DNA of 23,220 bases from Candidatus Segatella violae (GCA_002440225.1 DJSH01000074.1:1-23220); one strand, 5' to 3'. Numbered from the stretch's first letter, positions 1 through 7,551 are shown. The notes: a model not told the origin generated them from the letters alone. Made by a program: numbers and translations.

Positions 1-1570
1 ATCCTATCTTTCTTGCTATCTCAATGGCGAAAGAGGAACCAGGGCGACCGATGGCTAGCTGGAAGAGAGCCTTCATCTCGTGGCGGTCGTAGAGCATGGC
101 TCCATTCACTACTCCCTCATGACTATCCGCAAAGTGCTTCAGGTTCTGGTAGTGGGTGGTGATAACACCGTATGCTCCTTGTTTGCAGAACTTGTCGAGT
201 ACGGCCTCGGCGATGGCTCCACCTATGCCAGGTTCGGTACCTGTACCAAACTCATCTATCAGGATGATGGTGTCGCTGTTGGCTTGCTTCATCATGTTCT
301 TCATGTTCAGCAGATGGGAAGAGTAGGTACTCAAGTCGTTCTCCAAGCTCTGTTCATCGCCGATGTCGATCATGATGTTCTTGAAGACGCCTGTCTTCGA
401 ACGTTCGCTCACAGGGATGCTCAGTCCGCACTGCAGCATATACTGGAGCAGTCCTACGGTCTTCAAGCATACAGACTTACCTCCGGCATTAGGACCGGAA
501 ATAATCAGGATGCGCTTCTCCTGTGTGAGGATGATGTCGAGCGGAACCACTTTCTCGTTTTTCTTCTGCAAGGACTGCTGAAGTAATGGGTGGATGGCAC
601 GAATCCAGTCGATGTGAGGATGGTCTTCCACCTCTGGCTCTATCGCCTTGAAGGTATCGGCGAGTTTTTGTTTCGCCTGTATCAAGTCGATTTTCGCCAA
701 GAATCGGTATGAGTCCAATATCTCCTTGGAGAAAGGACGTACCTTGTTGGTGAAGTCAGTGAGGATGCGAATAATCTCCTTGCGTTCCTCGCCCTCCAAC
801 TCACGCACACGATTGTTGGCTTCCACCACCTCGGTAGGTTCGATGAAGACCGTCTTACCCGTGGCACTCTCGTCGTGTACGATACCCTTGATTTTCTTCT
901 TGAGGGTAGGGATAACTGGAATCACCAATCTTCCATCACGTAGGGCAGGAGTAACGTCCTTTTCTACGACACCCTCGCTCTGTGCCGAGCGCAATATACT
1001 ATATAAGGTACGCGAGATGCTTCCCTCGGTTTTTGCCAGTTCTCGGCGAATCTGGAGCAGTTCGGGGGTGGCGTTGTCACGAATCTTACCAAACTTGTCA
1101 AGTATCTGGTCGATGCGTTGGATGAGTTGTGGGAAGGTAACGATGTCTTGCGATAGGCGGTGAAGGGCAGGGTAGGGATATTTCTTCTCCCTTCTCCAAC
1201 CGTCCTCTTGCTCGGCGTGGGCATCGTCCTCGTCGCTGTGGTTCAATATCTTCACCATGCCGGCGATGGTAGAGAGCGAACGTCTCAAGTCGAAAAGCTC
1301 GTCTTCCTCCAAGTGGGTGTTTTCCACTCGGATGCGTACGATGCTTTCCCTTACGTCATAGAAATATTGCAGGGGGAAGTCTTCGACCTCCTCCATCAGA
1401 CGGCGGAACTCACGCACCTGCATGAGCCATTCGTTCACCTGTTCGGCGTCGTCGCTGAAAGCCATCTTATCCACTTGTTCCTTGCCAAGTGGAGAGAGGC
1501 ATCTTTCGCGCAACATCTTGCGGATTTCGTTGAATCCTATCTTGTTTTCAAAATTATCTGGATAAATCAT
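1..1570 (-). CDS. mutS2: Endonuclease MutS2, 3' end beyond the window
   Basis: The minus-strand frame stays open from the ATG at 1570 to the window edge, giving about 523 residues. The protein starts MIYPDNFENKIGF, the usual Bacteroidales MutS2 N-terminus. A core/clamp region precedes an ABC-type ATPase: Walker A GPNAGGKS at residues 359-366 (bases 473-496) and a Walker B of the form TIILIDEFGTGTEP about 75 residues later. MutS2 proteins act on branched DNA or collided ribosomes and usually run to about 780-830 residues with a C-terminal Smr nuclease domain; that part lies outside the window, so its presence cannot be judged. MutS1 is unlikely, because the N-terminal mismatch-binding domain is absent and the ATPase begins too early. 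The gene stands alone, with a promoter directly against its start codon. Confidence 0.93.
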   Translation of the reverse strand, partial: MIYPDNFENKIGFNEIRKMLRERCLSPLGKEQVDKMAFSDDAEQVNEWLMQVREFRRLMEEVEDFPLQYFYDVRESIVRIRVENTHLEEDELFDLRRSLSTIAGMVKILNHSDEDDAHAEQEDGWRREKKYPYPALHRLSQDIVTFPQLIQRIDQILDKFGKIRDNATPELLQIRRELAKTEGSISRTLYSILRSAQSEGVVEKDVTPALRDGRLVIPVIPTLKKKIKGIVHDESATGKTVFIEPTEVVEANNRVRELEGEERKEIIRILTDFTNKVRPFSKEILDSYRFLAKIDLIQAKQKLADTFKAIEPEVEDHPHIDWIRAIHPLLQQSLQKKNEKVVPLDIILTQEKRILIISGPNAGGKSVCLKTVGLLQYMLQCGLSIPVSERSKTGVFKNIMIDIGDEQSLENDLSTYSSHLLNMKNMMKQANSDTIILIDEFGTGTEPGIGGAIAEAVLDKFCKQGAYGVITTHYQNLKHFADSHEGVVNGAMLYDRHEMKALFQLAIGRPGSSFAIEIARKIG

Positions 1571-1574
1571 GGGT

Positions 1575-1583
1575 GCAAAGTTA
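1575..1583 (-). promoter_or_regulatory. -7 box of mutS2 promoter
   Basis: The minus strand reads TAACTTTGC, a full match to the Bacteroidetes -7 consensus TAnnTTTGC. It ends only four bases before the mutS2 ATG, so transcription would begin at or next to the start codon. The mRNA may therefore be leaderless. Confidence 0.6.
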
Positions 1584-1624
1584 CAACAAATCGAAGACAA
1601 TGCAAAATAAATCGAGATTTATTT

Positions 1625-2218
1625 TCATTGTTGAGTGCAGTGTAACTTATTAAAAGTTCGTGTAATATTCTGACCTGACAAAATTTTCTTCCAAATATAG
1701 CCAAGAAATGCTGCTCCGCCAAAGTTCCAAGCTTTGAGCTGTGGTATTCTTTCGTCGGTAATGCCCCCAAGGGCTACTACTTTCTCATCGATGATTCCCT
1801 CTTGCGCAGCCTTGCTTAAAGTTTTGTCACTGAAAGCATGTTGGTATCCTTGCTTGGAGATGCTGTCGAAGATGGGACTGAGGAAAACGTAGTCAAATTT
1901 GTCCTTGTTGTCAGTTATTTCCTCCAGGCTGTGGCAAGAACGGGACACGCTTCCTTGGAATTCTTCTGGAATCTCATGGTTTCTTCGATTGAGGTGGATG
2001 CCGTGGAGATGGTATTTCTCGCAGAGTTCGAAATGGTCGTGAATGACAATCTTCGAATACCATTTCGGATTGATTTCTTGAATCAATCGTTCACAAGCCT
2101 CGATGCTGGAACCGGGCTTGCGAAAATGCAGCAAGTCGATTCCTGCATCGAAAAGTTGTTCTATGTATTTTGCCTCGTTCGGTATGAACTCTGGCATAGT
2201 GATTACGATCCGCTTCAT
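1625..2218 (-). CDS. thiE: Thiamine phosphate synthase-like protein (ThiE/TenI family)
   Basis: 197 residues, close to the 200-210 typical of ThiE/TenI TIM barrels. Visible landmarks are an LLHFRKP strand where ThiE has its Q-x-R-x-K pyrophosphate-binding segment, HDHFELCEKYHLHGIHLNRRN (quoted in part: GIHLN) matching the G-V-H-L region, an SCHSLEE segment, an FLSPIFDSISK segment matching the usual G-P-x-F-x-T-x-T-K, and VVALGGI near the end. ThiE condenses HMP-PP with thiazole phosphate to thiamine phosphate in the cytoplasm. Several positions are diverged (IHDH instead of the usual INDR), so a TenI-like role is possible. Its start overlaps the thiD stop as ATGA (2215-2218), so the two are translationally coupled and a thiamine role is likely. 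Confidence 0.75.
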   Translation of the reverse strand: MKRIVITMPEFIPNEAKYIEQLFDAGIDLLHFRKPGSSIEACERLIQEINPKWYSKIVIHDHFELCEKYHLHGIHLNRRNHEIPEEFQGSVSRSCHSLEEITDNKDKFDYVFLSPIFDSISKQGYQHAFSDKTLSKAAQEGIIDEKVVALGGITDERIPQLKAWNFGGAAFLGYIWKKILSGQNITRTFNKLHCTQQ

Positions 2219-3036
2219 CTGATAAAAAGAGTTTTTGGCTCGTAGAAATGATTCACAGGTCCGTGTCCTTCGCCTATTTCTACGCCCCTTCCTGCAAGTA
2301 TCGCACCTGAGAGATAGGTCTTAGCCATGGCAATGGCTGTGTTCATGTCGAATTCTCTTGCCAGGTAAGAGGTGATGGCGGAAGAGAGGGTGCAGCCCGT
2401 GCCGTGGGTGTTGCGTGTCTCGATGCTGATGCCTCGAAAACTCGTCTTCTGTTTGCCGTCCTCGAAGAGATAGTCTATCTTTTCTGTCCCGGTGAAATGA
2501 CCGCCCTTGATGAGTATATACTTGCATCCCAACTTGTTGATGGCAGAGGCTGCTGCCTTGATATCGTCTGTGTTCTGGATCTTCATGCCCGCAAGTATTT
2601 CTGCCTCTGGGATATTCGGAGTAAGCAGTGTGGCTAATGGGAGCAATTCCTTGATGAAGGCATCTAGTGCGTCCTCTTGCATCAGTCGGCTTCCACTCGT
2701 GGATACCATGACTGGGTCGATGATGAGATGTTGGTATTTATCTTGATATTTGGAGAGGGTAGTGGCGATGGTATGGATGGTTTCTGTGTCGTTCACCATG
2801 CCAATCTTGATGGCGTCGGGATGAATGTCGTCCATTACTGCCTCTATTTGCCCTTTTACTATCTCTGAATCCACCTTTTGAATGCCATAAACACCCTTCG
2901 TGTTTTGTACGGTGATGGCTGTTATAGCCGAAGCCGCATACACTCCCAATGCCGATATCGTCTTCATATCTGCCTGAATACCAGCTCCTCCACAACTGTC
3001 GGAGCCTGCGATGGTCAATGCTGTGTAGTATCTCAT
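2215..3036 (-). CDS. thiD: Hydroxymethylpyrimidine/phosphomethylpyrimidine kinase
   Basis: About 273 residues from the ATG at 3036 (MRYYTALTIAGSDSCGGAG), typical of ThiD. The frame is open further up to 3129, but the family N-terminus and a promoter whose -7 box lies at 3095-3103 favour the inner start. The N-terminal AGSDSCGGAGIQAD is the ribokinase-family HMP-binding signature, and NTHGTGCTLSSAI near the C-terminus holds the anion hole and the catalytic Asp/Cys region (GTGC). The enzyme phosphorylates HMP and then HMP-P to HMP-PP, the substrate of ThiE. It is first in a two-gene unit with the thiE-like gene, overlapping by four bases. No THI-box riboswitch is evident in the short leader of about 55 nt. 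Confidence 0.93.
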   Translation of the reverse strand: MRYYTALTIAGSDSCGGAGIQADMKTISALGVYAASAITAITVQNTKGVYGIQKVDSEIVKGQIEAVMDDIHPDAIKIGMVNDTETIHTIATTLSKYQDKYQHLIIDPVMVSTSGSRLMQEDALDAFIKELLPLATLLTPNIPEAEILAGMKIQNTDDIKAAASAINKLGCKYILIKGGHFTGTEKIDYLFEDGKQKTSFRGISIETRNTHGTGCTLSSAITSYLAREFDMNTAIAMAKTYLSGAILAGRGVEIGEGHGPVNHFYEPKTLFIR

Positions 3037-3094
3037 ATCTTCAATTGCCCTTAATGTTAATCCTATTTTTATTTGTCTGTTTACTATATGTGGT

Positions 3095-3103
3095 GCAAAA
3101 ATA
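3095..3103 (-). promoter_or_regulatory. -7 box of thiD-thiE promoter
   Basis: The minus strand reads TATTTTTGC, matching TAnnTTTGC. The predicted start of transcription is near 3090, about 55 nt before the chosen thiD ATG. This argues against the longer reading frame that starts at 3129. Confidence 0.5.
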
Positions 3104-3202
3104 CAATTAATTCTTGGATAATCATACATTTTAGGCGATTTTTTTATCAGATTGTAGTGAAGTAAGCCTTATCTTCGTTATTTATTATACTTGGACAAGG
3201 CA

Positions 3203-4156
3203 TCATTTGTTATATTTGTTCAAGGCGTCTTTCACCATTTTTCCCCATGGCTTGATAAGGTCGGGTGTCCAATTGCCTGTGGCTTTGGCGCGAGGCAGAA
3301 GCATGGAGCAGGTCTCGTCCTTGTCGCTTATCGACCAGTTCACCCAACTTACCTTGTTTTTCTCCATCACGTCGAGCCATTTTTGATACTCGTCGGGAGC
3401 CAAAGGACCATTGCCAGAAGCTTCCATTCCTGCGCATTCCGATACAAAGACAGGCAAACCACTCTTCACTGCAGCCTCTAGTTTGTCGCGTAGATAGTCT
3501 TTGTGGGTGGCAGCATAGAAGTGGAGCGTGTACATCACGTTGCTTACGCCTTCGATTGGACTCTTAGCCACGAGGTCGATGTCCTGGTCCCAGTGAGGGC
3601 AACCCATCAAGATGATGTTGTCGGGGTCGTATTTTCTGATTTCTGTGATGATGATCTTGGCATAAACCTTCAGGTCTTCCCACTTGTCTTCTACAGGCTC
3701 ATTGTAAAGCTCATAGAGCACATTCGGGTATTTGCCATATTTTTGTGCCATCTTTCCGAAGAAAGCCTTGGCCTCCTCGGTGTGCATCTTGTGTGCGTGC
3801 CAGTCGATGATGACATATCTTCCGTTCTTGATGGCGGCATCCACCACTTGGGTGATGCACTTGAGGGCGAAGTCGGGGTTCTCCAGATAGTTGTCTTCTA
3901 TCTGAATGCCCATGGCGGCACGGATGATGTTGGCGTGCCAGTCGTTGGCGAGCCATTTCACGGCTTGCTTGTTGTAGAAGCGAGGCCAGATGTTGTGCCA
4001 TCCTAGGCTTACGCCTCTCAGTACGACTGGGTTTCCACTTTGGTCGCATAGTTGTGCCCCTTTCACTTGCAGCTGTCCCCACTGTTTTACAGGGTTGACG
4101 GCATACAGTTGCGCCATGCAGAAGATGGCTGCGATAATGGTCATTAGTTTTTTCAT
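3203..4156 (-). CDS. Secreted GH5 endoglucanase (cellulase-like)
   Basis: 317 residues with an N-terminal signal peptide (MKKLMTIIAAIFCMAQLYA, cleavage probably after A19). The GH5 fold is clear: LRGVSLGWHN at 46-55, R79 in the IIRAAMG strand, IIDWHAH at 116-122, the acid/base E153 in LYELYNEP, H212 and Y214 in LHFYA, and the nucleophile E240 in PVFVSECAG, followed by WVNWSISDK. The lack of extra domains and the SECAG context fit the GH5_2-type beta-1,4-endoglucanases common in Prevotella, so cellulose, beta-glucan or glucomannan cleavage is expected; exact specificity cannot be read from sequence. It is exported to the periplasm or beyond, with no lipobox or type IX tail visible. The 76-bp gap to the upstream radical SAM gene has no clear -7 box, so co-transcription is possible. 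Confidence 0.88.
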   Translation of the reverse strand: MKKLMTIIAAIFCMAQLYAVNPVKQWGQLQVKGAQLCDQSGNPVVLRGVSLGWHNIWPRFYNKQAVKWLANDWHANIIRAAMGIQIEDNYLENPDFALKCITQVVDAAIKNGRYVIIDWHAHKMHTEEAKAFFGKMAQKYGKYPNVLYELYNEPVEDKWEDLKVYAKIIITEIRKYDPDNIILMGCPHWDQDIDLVAKSPIEGVSNVMYTLHFYAATHKDYLRDKLEAAVKSGLPVFVSECAGMEASGNGPLAPDEYQKWLDVMEKNKVSWVNWSISDKDETCSMLLPRAKATGNWTPDLIKPWGKMVKDALNKYNK

Positions 4157-4232
4157 TATGTTTATTTACTATTGGTTTGTATTTTGTTTGTGCCGTTTGA
4201 CTTTTCTTGATTTCAGTAGACACTTTTGGGCG

Positions 4233-5096
4233 TTATTTTCTGACTTTTCCTCTAAAGCTGTTTCTTACCAATGCCGATTCGCAGTTTTGACAAAGAGTTT
4301 CTGTAGCCTTATGATGTTGAAACCCTTCAATCATCGCTTTAGCGCGAGGAGAGGAGAGTATTTCTTCGAGCGATTGATGAAGAAGGTCGCCTAGGATGAC
4401 ATCTCCATTGTGGTCGAGGCAGCAAGGTACGAGGCTTCCGTCAGCTAGCACTCCTATCTGCTTGATCAAAGCCTTACAGAATACCTCCTTGTTTGCCTGG
4501 CTCTTGCCTTCAAGGTCGTTCTCGAAGTTGGGCCATTCGAACTTTCTGTCGAACTCCAGATAAAGGTTGTCGCTGAGACGAAATCCATCGGGGCGTTCCT
4601 TCCATGGTCTGGGGACATATTTTTCGATGAGACTCATCACCTCTTCATTTTCCTTGTCTCTGCCTCCTTGGTTCCAAAGTCTCAGTACGATGCAAGTGCC
4701 TTTGGCAGCGGCTTGGGTAGAGAATTGCATCACCTCGTCCATATATTCTGATAGCTTTCCCTGGGCGTTGCTTTCGTGCGAATGAAGAGATAGCTGTATC
4801 TTATGGGGTAGGGTATCGAGGAGGTTCATCGCTCGATGGAGCAGGGTGCCGTTGCTAGTGAGCACTGTCTTGAATCCCTTTTCTCTTGCTGTCGTGATAA
4901 ACTGGGGCAGGAGAGGGTGGAGCAGCGGCTCGCCCATGAGATGGAAATAGAGAAAGCAGACCTTCCCTCGAATCTTATCCGTGAGCAGGTCGAATTCCTC
5001 GGCACTCAACTGTCTTTTGCTTCGCGTATGCTTGGGGCAAAAGTCGCAGTTGAGGTTGCAAGTGTTCGTTATTTCTATGTAGCAGCGGTCTATCAT
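4233..5096 (-). CDS. Radical SAM/SPASM domain protein of unknown substrate
   Basis: 287 residues. The radical SAM cluster motif C13-x3-C17-x2-C20 lies in NTCNLNCDFC at the extreme N-terminus, followed by the GEPLLHP glycine-rich SAM-binding segment at 55-61. The C-terminal part has a SPASM-like cysteine set (C207, C225-C226, C269, C272) around GSLVPCCLDHNGDVILGD, expected to hold auxiliary Fe-S clusters. SPASM proteins modify peptides or activate other enzymes. No precursor peptide or sulfatase lies beside it, so the substrate is unknown. The next gene downstream is the GH5 enzyme, which suggests no obvious pathway link. It has its own promoter at 5133-5141. Confidence 0.85.
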   Translation of the reverse strand: MIDRCYIEITNTCNLNCDFCPKHTRSKRQLSAEEFDLLTDKIRGKVCFLYFHLMGEPLLHPLLPQFITTAREKGFKTVLTSNGTLLHRAMNLLDTLPHKIQLSLHSHESNAQGKLSEYMDEVMQFSTQAAAKGTCIVLRLWNQGGRDKENEEVMSLIEKYVPRPWKERPDGFRLSDNLYLEFDRKFEWPNFENDLEGKSQANKEVFCKALIKQIGVLADGSLVPCCLDHNGDVILGDLLHQSLEEILSSPRAKAMIEGFQHHKATETLCQNCESALVRNSFRGKVRK

Positions 5097-5132
5097 TTTT
5101 ACTGAAGTGGATAATCTTTCTGTAATTCTGGT

Positions 5133-5141
5133 GCAAAGATA
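5133..5141 (-). promoter_or_regulatory. -7 box upstream of radical SAM gene
   Basis: The minus strand reads TATCTTTGC, a perfect -7 consensus, about 36 bp before the ATG at 5096. Confidence 0.6.
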
Positions 5142-5273
5142 GTTATTTTTGTTGAGAAAAGAAAGAAAAAAGGATAAAAATGAAAAAAGCCTTCTGTACT
5201 TTATTCATATAAGAAATACAATATCCCTGTCATTACATAGGAATCGGCTCAAATTTGCGTTAAATATCTACAA
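5142..5273. other. Intergenic stretch, no gene seen
   Basis: An AT-rich gap between the radical SAM promoter and the end of the ATPase cassette. It contains an extra copy of AATCGGCTCA at 5242-5251, the same ten bases that open the hairpin at 5274. No credible ORF was found on either strand. Confidence 0.5.
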
Positions 5274-5296
5274 AATCGGCTCAGCTTGAACCGATT
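5274..5296 (-). terminator. Hairpin ending the ATPase-nuclease cassette
   Basis: On the minus strand AATCGGTTCA and TGAGCCGATT pair over ten positions (one G-U) around a three-base loop, followed by TTGT. It sits five bases after the stop of the 42-residue ORF. The U-run is short, so termination strength is uncertain. Confidence 0.4.
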
Positions 5297-5300
5297 ATTG

Positions 5301-5429
5301 TCAAAAAACAACTAACCCTCTCTTGCCATAACCAGGGATGATGGCTCTTTTGATGGCACGTGTAGCACGCCCTTTAGTCCGTGCGCTCAAACTCTTTCTA
5401 CAAGAGGGCTTTCTCATTCCGAATCTCAT
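5301..5429 (-). CDS. 42-residue basic protein, third gene of ATPase cassette
   Basis: ATG at 5429 and TGA at 5301-5303 give 42 residues. It begins MRFGMRKPSCRKS and continues with ARTKGRATRAIKRAI and PGYGKRG, with about 14 Arg/Lys in total. It starts six bases after the stop of the putative nuclease and ends just before a hairpin, so it reads as the third gene of an operon. From memory it resembles short hypothetical proteins of Bacteroidales and phages with an ART-x-G-x-x-K/R-R and Y-G-K-K-G pattern, but this is unverified. Such a basic peptide could bind nucleic acid; no function is assigned. The codons read smoothly and the frame lacks stops, but the length makes chance possible. Confidence 0.5.
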   Translation of the reverse strand: MRFGMRKPSCRKSLSARTKGRATRAIKRAIIPGYGKRGLVVF

Positions 5430-5435
5430 AACTTT

Positions 5436-5906
5436 CTATAGATAGTCTTTTTGACCAGGTTTGAGACTTTTGTAGTCCACTTTTATTTTCTTGAAATCCC
5501 TTTTTAATTTTTCTACCATTGGGTTTGCTCTGTTTGATGGAATCGAAGTGGCAACAAGTCGAGCCTTTCTTGTTTTATTGGACTTATCGGAGAATTTGTC
5601 GTTCTTTGCAGTTTCAAGTAATTGTTCGATACCATGAACAGCATCATGTCCTTTTAGTTCAACGAAAATCTGAGTCCATTCTTCTGGCGATTCACTTTTT
5701 GTGTTTACCAACACCAACTTATCGCATTTACGCCCCGACTTAATGATGTAACCATCTACTTGGAATACTGCAGAGGGATAGTTGGCTTTTACGTCCAAAG
5801 TGTATTTTATGCCTTTTTCCTGTGTAGCCACCGTCTTTCTGACCTGTAACGCTTGTTCTGGTTTAAAACCTGCTGTCGTTAATCTATTGTATGTAGAACT
5901 GCTCAT
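5436..5906 (-). CDS. Putative PD-(D/E)xK nuclease, partner of the AAA ATPase
   Basis: 156 residues, two bases after the ATPase stop (TAACAATG). The centre carries D62 in KCDKLVLVN and E83-x-K85 in QIFVELKG, a D-x20-E-x-K arrangement on two hydrophobic strands that is the core of the PD-(D/E)xK nuclease fold; Q95 in the following helix (GIEQLLETA) fits the frequent motif IV helix. The C-terminal third is basic (LVATSIPSNRANPMVEKLKR). No signal peptide or membrane segment is seen. The pairing of an overcoming-lysogenisation-like or AAA15 ATPase with a small nuclease resembles known defence layouts (Septu, PARIS, Gabija), but the nuclease is not HNH, TOPRIM or UvrD, so this is not one of those by eye. 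Function is inferred, not proven. Confidence 0.7.
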   Translation of the reverse strand: MSSSTYNRLTTAGFKPEQALQVRKTVATQEKGIKYTLDVKANYPSAVFQVDGYIIKSGRKCDKLVLVNTKSESPEEWTQIFVELKGHDAVHGIEQLLETAKNDKFSDKSNKTRKARLVATSIPSNRANPMVEKLKRDFKKIKVDYKSLKPGQKDYL

Positions 5907-5908
5907 TG

Positions 5909-7132
5909 TTATTCCGTGTATAAAATGTCATTGATGCGTGATACGTGTTTGTCAACCCAGTCTGATACACTGTCCAAGTCAATTCCTGAGAACATTGGTA
6001 TATCCAAGTCTTTGATGTCTTCAAATGTACCTTCTTTGTTGATGTAATAGGCAGAATACGCCTCGATTGGCAGCAAAGTACTTTCTTCGATAATCTCGTT
6101 CAATCTTTCATCTTCAGGTTTCTGCTGTTTAGCGGCTGCGTCTGCTATCAGAGCATTCATGGTTGACAGGACATAAGGGCTGTGGGTCGTCATCATCAGC
6201 ATAGACTGCTTGCTTTCTGTCGTTTGTGCCTTCTTGATTCTTTTGATGAGGTTTTGTACGAGCAAACGTTGTGCGTCTGGGTATAAGTTTTGCTCTGGTT
6301 CTTCAATGAATAATTGGGCAGACTTGTACTTCATGTACTCACGCATGGACTCCATTTTTTTAGAAAGTTCTTGCGTTGGTTCTTCTTCTTTATTATTGTC
6401 CAATATTTCTATCATGCGACTCATCAAGTCATCAACACTATATTTGGTTACTTTTCCTACAGCATTGACAGCTTTCTCTGAAATAACATCGATAGGCATG
6501 ATTGACTGTACACCACTTGATGCAAAGAATGAGGTGATAGGACTCCCGTTAGGTAGGACAATATAGTCTTGCCCCTCCTCGTCGTAATATTTAAAGTTGT
6601 CTGTAAGTGAGAGCTTTAGCTGGCTATTTTTTGTGAAGTCTCTTCTGTATTCATTCCACTCAAGGATAAAATTGAAAAGTACATCACGGTCATCCGTCTT
6701 ATATGCGCTGTTTATATTGCGCACAGCTGAGACGAGGTTTCGCTCAGCAGGGATATAGCTTATCTTGGTGTTGTATCTATTTTCCCAATTGCCGTTTTTG
6801 CGTGTAATCTTGGCGTTGTTATTTTTTCCGAAGAGGCTGATAGATACAACGTCACCATCGTATTCTATGGATGTTTCTTCTTTGAAATACATCTCGTCCA
6901 CTCTGTGAAATTGTTTTAATTCTGTGGCGAAGCGTCTGTTGTGGGTATATGCCTGAACGATATTGTCTGGTCTCGTCATGATTCTCTTTTCTACCCAACG
7001 GCAATGGCTGAGTACTTTCATAAAAGTACTCTTACCGGAACTTTGGCGACCAATGATGAGCGTCACCTCAGTCAGTTGTATATGTCCGGTGTCTTTGATA
7101 GGACCAAAGTTTTGAATTCTAATTGTTGCCAT
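5909..7132 (-). CDS. AAA15/ABC-type ATPase with possible defence role
   Basis: 407 residues. It begins IRIQNFGPIKDTG, the usual N-terminal strand of OLD/RecF-like ATPases. Walker A is GRQSSGKST at 28-36. There is an ABC-signature-like FASSGVQS at 203-210, a Walker B LFIEEPEQNLYP at 274-285 with the catalytic E278, and a switch histidine in TTHSPY (H317). No C-terminal TOPRIM nuclease is present, so the nuclease activity probably resides in the next gene. Proteins of this class hydrolyse ATP as dimers and gate an attached effector. The promoter and a 31-bp-period repeat array lie immediately upstream, suggesting tight regulation. Annotation as an AAA family ATPase is safe; the defence role is inference from gene pairing. 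Confidence 0.85.
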   Translation of the reverse strand: MATIRIQNFGPIKDTGHIQLTEVTLIIGRQSSGKSTFMKVLSHCRWVEKRIMTRPDNIVQAYTHNRRFATELKQFHRVDEMYFKEETSIEYDGDVVSISLFGKNNNAKITRKNGNWENRYNTKISYIPAERNLVSAVRNINSAYKTDDRDVLFNFILEWNEYRRDFTKNSQLKLSLTDNFKYYDEEGQDYIVLPNGSPITSFFASSGVQSIMPIDVISEKAVNAVGKVTKYSVDDLMSRMIEILDNNKEEEPTQELSKKMESMREYMKYKSAQLFIEEPEQNLYPDAQRLLVQNLIKRIKKAQTTESKQSMLMMTTHSPYVLSTMNALIADAAAKQQKPEDERLNEIIEESTLLPIEAYSAYYINKEGTFEDIKDLDIPMFSGIDLDSVSDWVDKHVSRINDILYTE

Positions 7133-7249
7133 ATTTTTCGATTAAGCGTTTTCTTTTCTGCAAAGATAACAATTTTTGTCGATTAAGAGACCAGTTTCTA
7201 CAATTTTTGTCGATTAAGAGGCCGTTTTGGGGGATTTTTGTCGATTAAG
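7133..7249 (-). repeat. Iteron array over the ATPase promoter
   Basis: Three identical 16-bp copies of ATTTTTGTCGATTAAG (plus strand) lie at 7172-7187, 7203-7218 and 7234-7249, exactly 31 bp apart, about three helical turns. The intervening 15 bases are also weakly similar (a GTTTT-like core). A fourth copy, lacking two bases, is at 7133-7146 and abuts the start codon. The set brackets the -7 box. This looks like an operator for a cooperatively binding protein. It is not CRISPR-like: the repeats are too short and the spacers too short and related. Confidence 0.75.
7160..7168 (-). promoter_or_regulatory. -7 box of ATPase cassette promoter
   Basis: The minus strand reads TATCTTTGC, 28-36 bases upstream of the ATPase ATG. 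The first full iteron (7172-7187) covers the adjacent -13 to -30 region, where sigma and any regulator would compete. Confidence 0.65.
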
Positions 7250-7359
7250 TATCTGTTTTGTCGCATATTTTTCTATTGTTAACAAAATGAGACTTTTATA
7301 TTTGAGATTTTTGTTGTTGAGTTGTAATGATTAATTATGAGGGCTTATAATAATATTAG

Positions 7360-7458
7360 AATCGTCCGCCACGACGAACGATTTGTTGAAATCTAATTCG
7401 TCGGTCACGACCGACGAATTAAGAAAAGATAATTTCATCGGTCACGACCGATGAAATT
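7360..7458. repeat. Three tandem dyad-symmetric elements with covarying arms
   Basis: Dyads at 7360-7383, 7394-7421 and 7431-7458, each with arms of 11-13 bp separated by the dinucleotide AC. The second and third are perfect (for example ATTTCATCGGTC paired with GACCGATGAAAT) and share the core GGTCACGACC. They differ in outer arm bases with matching changes on the other side. The first pairs completely only as minus-strand RNA, using two G-U pairs. The elements lie between the ATPase promoter and the tRNA-Ser terminator. They could be protein-binding palindromes or structured RNA. Confidence 0.75.
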
Positions 7459-7513
7459 CTGCATTGAGTTAAGTCACTATGTGAAGTTAGATAAAAGACT
7501 TAATGTTGTAAAC

Positions 7514-7547
7514 TAAAAAAGCCTTCTGAAATTTCTTTCAGAAGGCT
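7514..7547 (-). terminator. Rho-independent terminator of tRNA-Ser
   Basis: On the minus strand AGCCTTCTGAAA pairs with TTTCAGAAGGCT (12 bp, four-base loop) and is followed by TTTTTT. It lies just past the tRNA 3' end. Confidence 0.85.
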
Positions 7548-7551
7548 CTTG

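Noticed and set aside
2215..3094. TPP riboswitch for thiD-thiE
   Set aside because: The predicted leader is only about 55 nt and lacks THI-box-like conserved segments.
3037..3129. N-terminal extension of thiD to ATG 3129
   Set aside because: The promoter -7 box lies inside this stretch and the ThiD family starts at MRYYTALTIAGSD.
7172..7249. CRISPR-like array of short repeats
   Set aside because: Only three 16-bp repeats with 15-bp spacers that are related to each other; no cas genes. Better explained as operator iterons.
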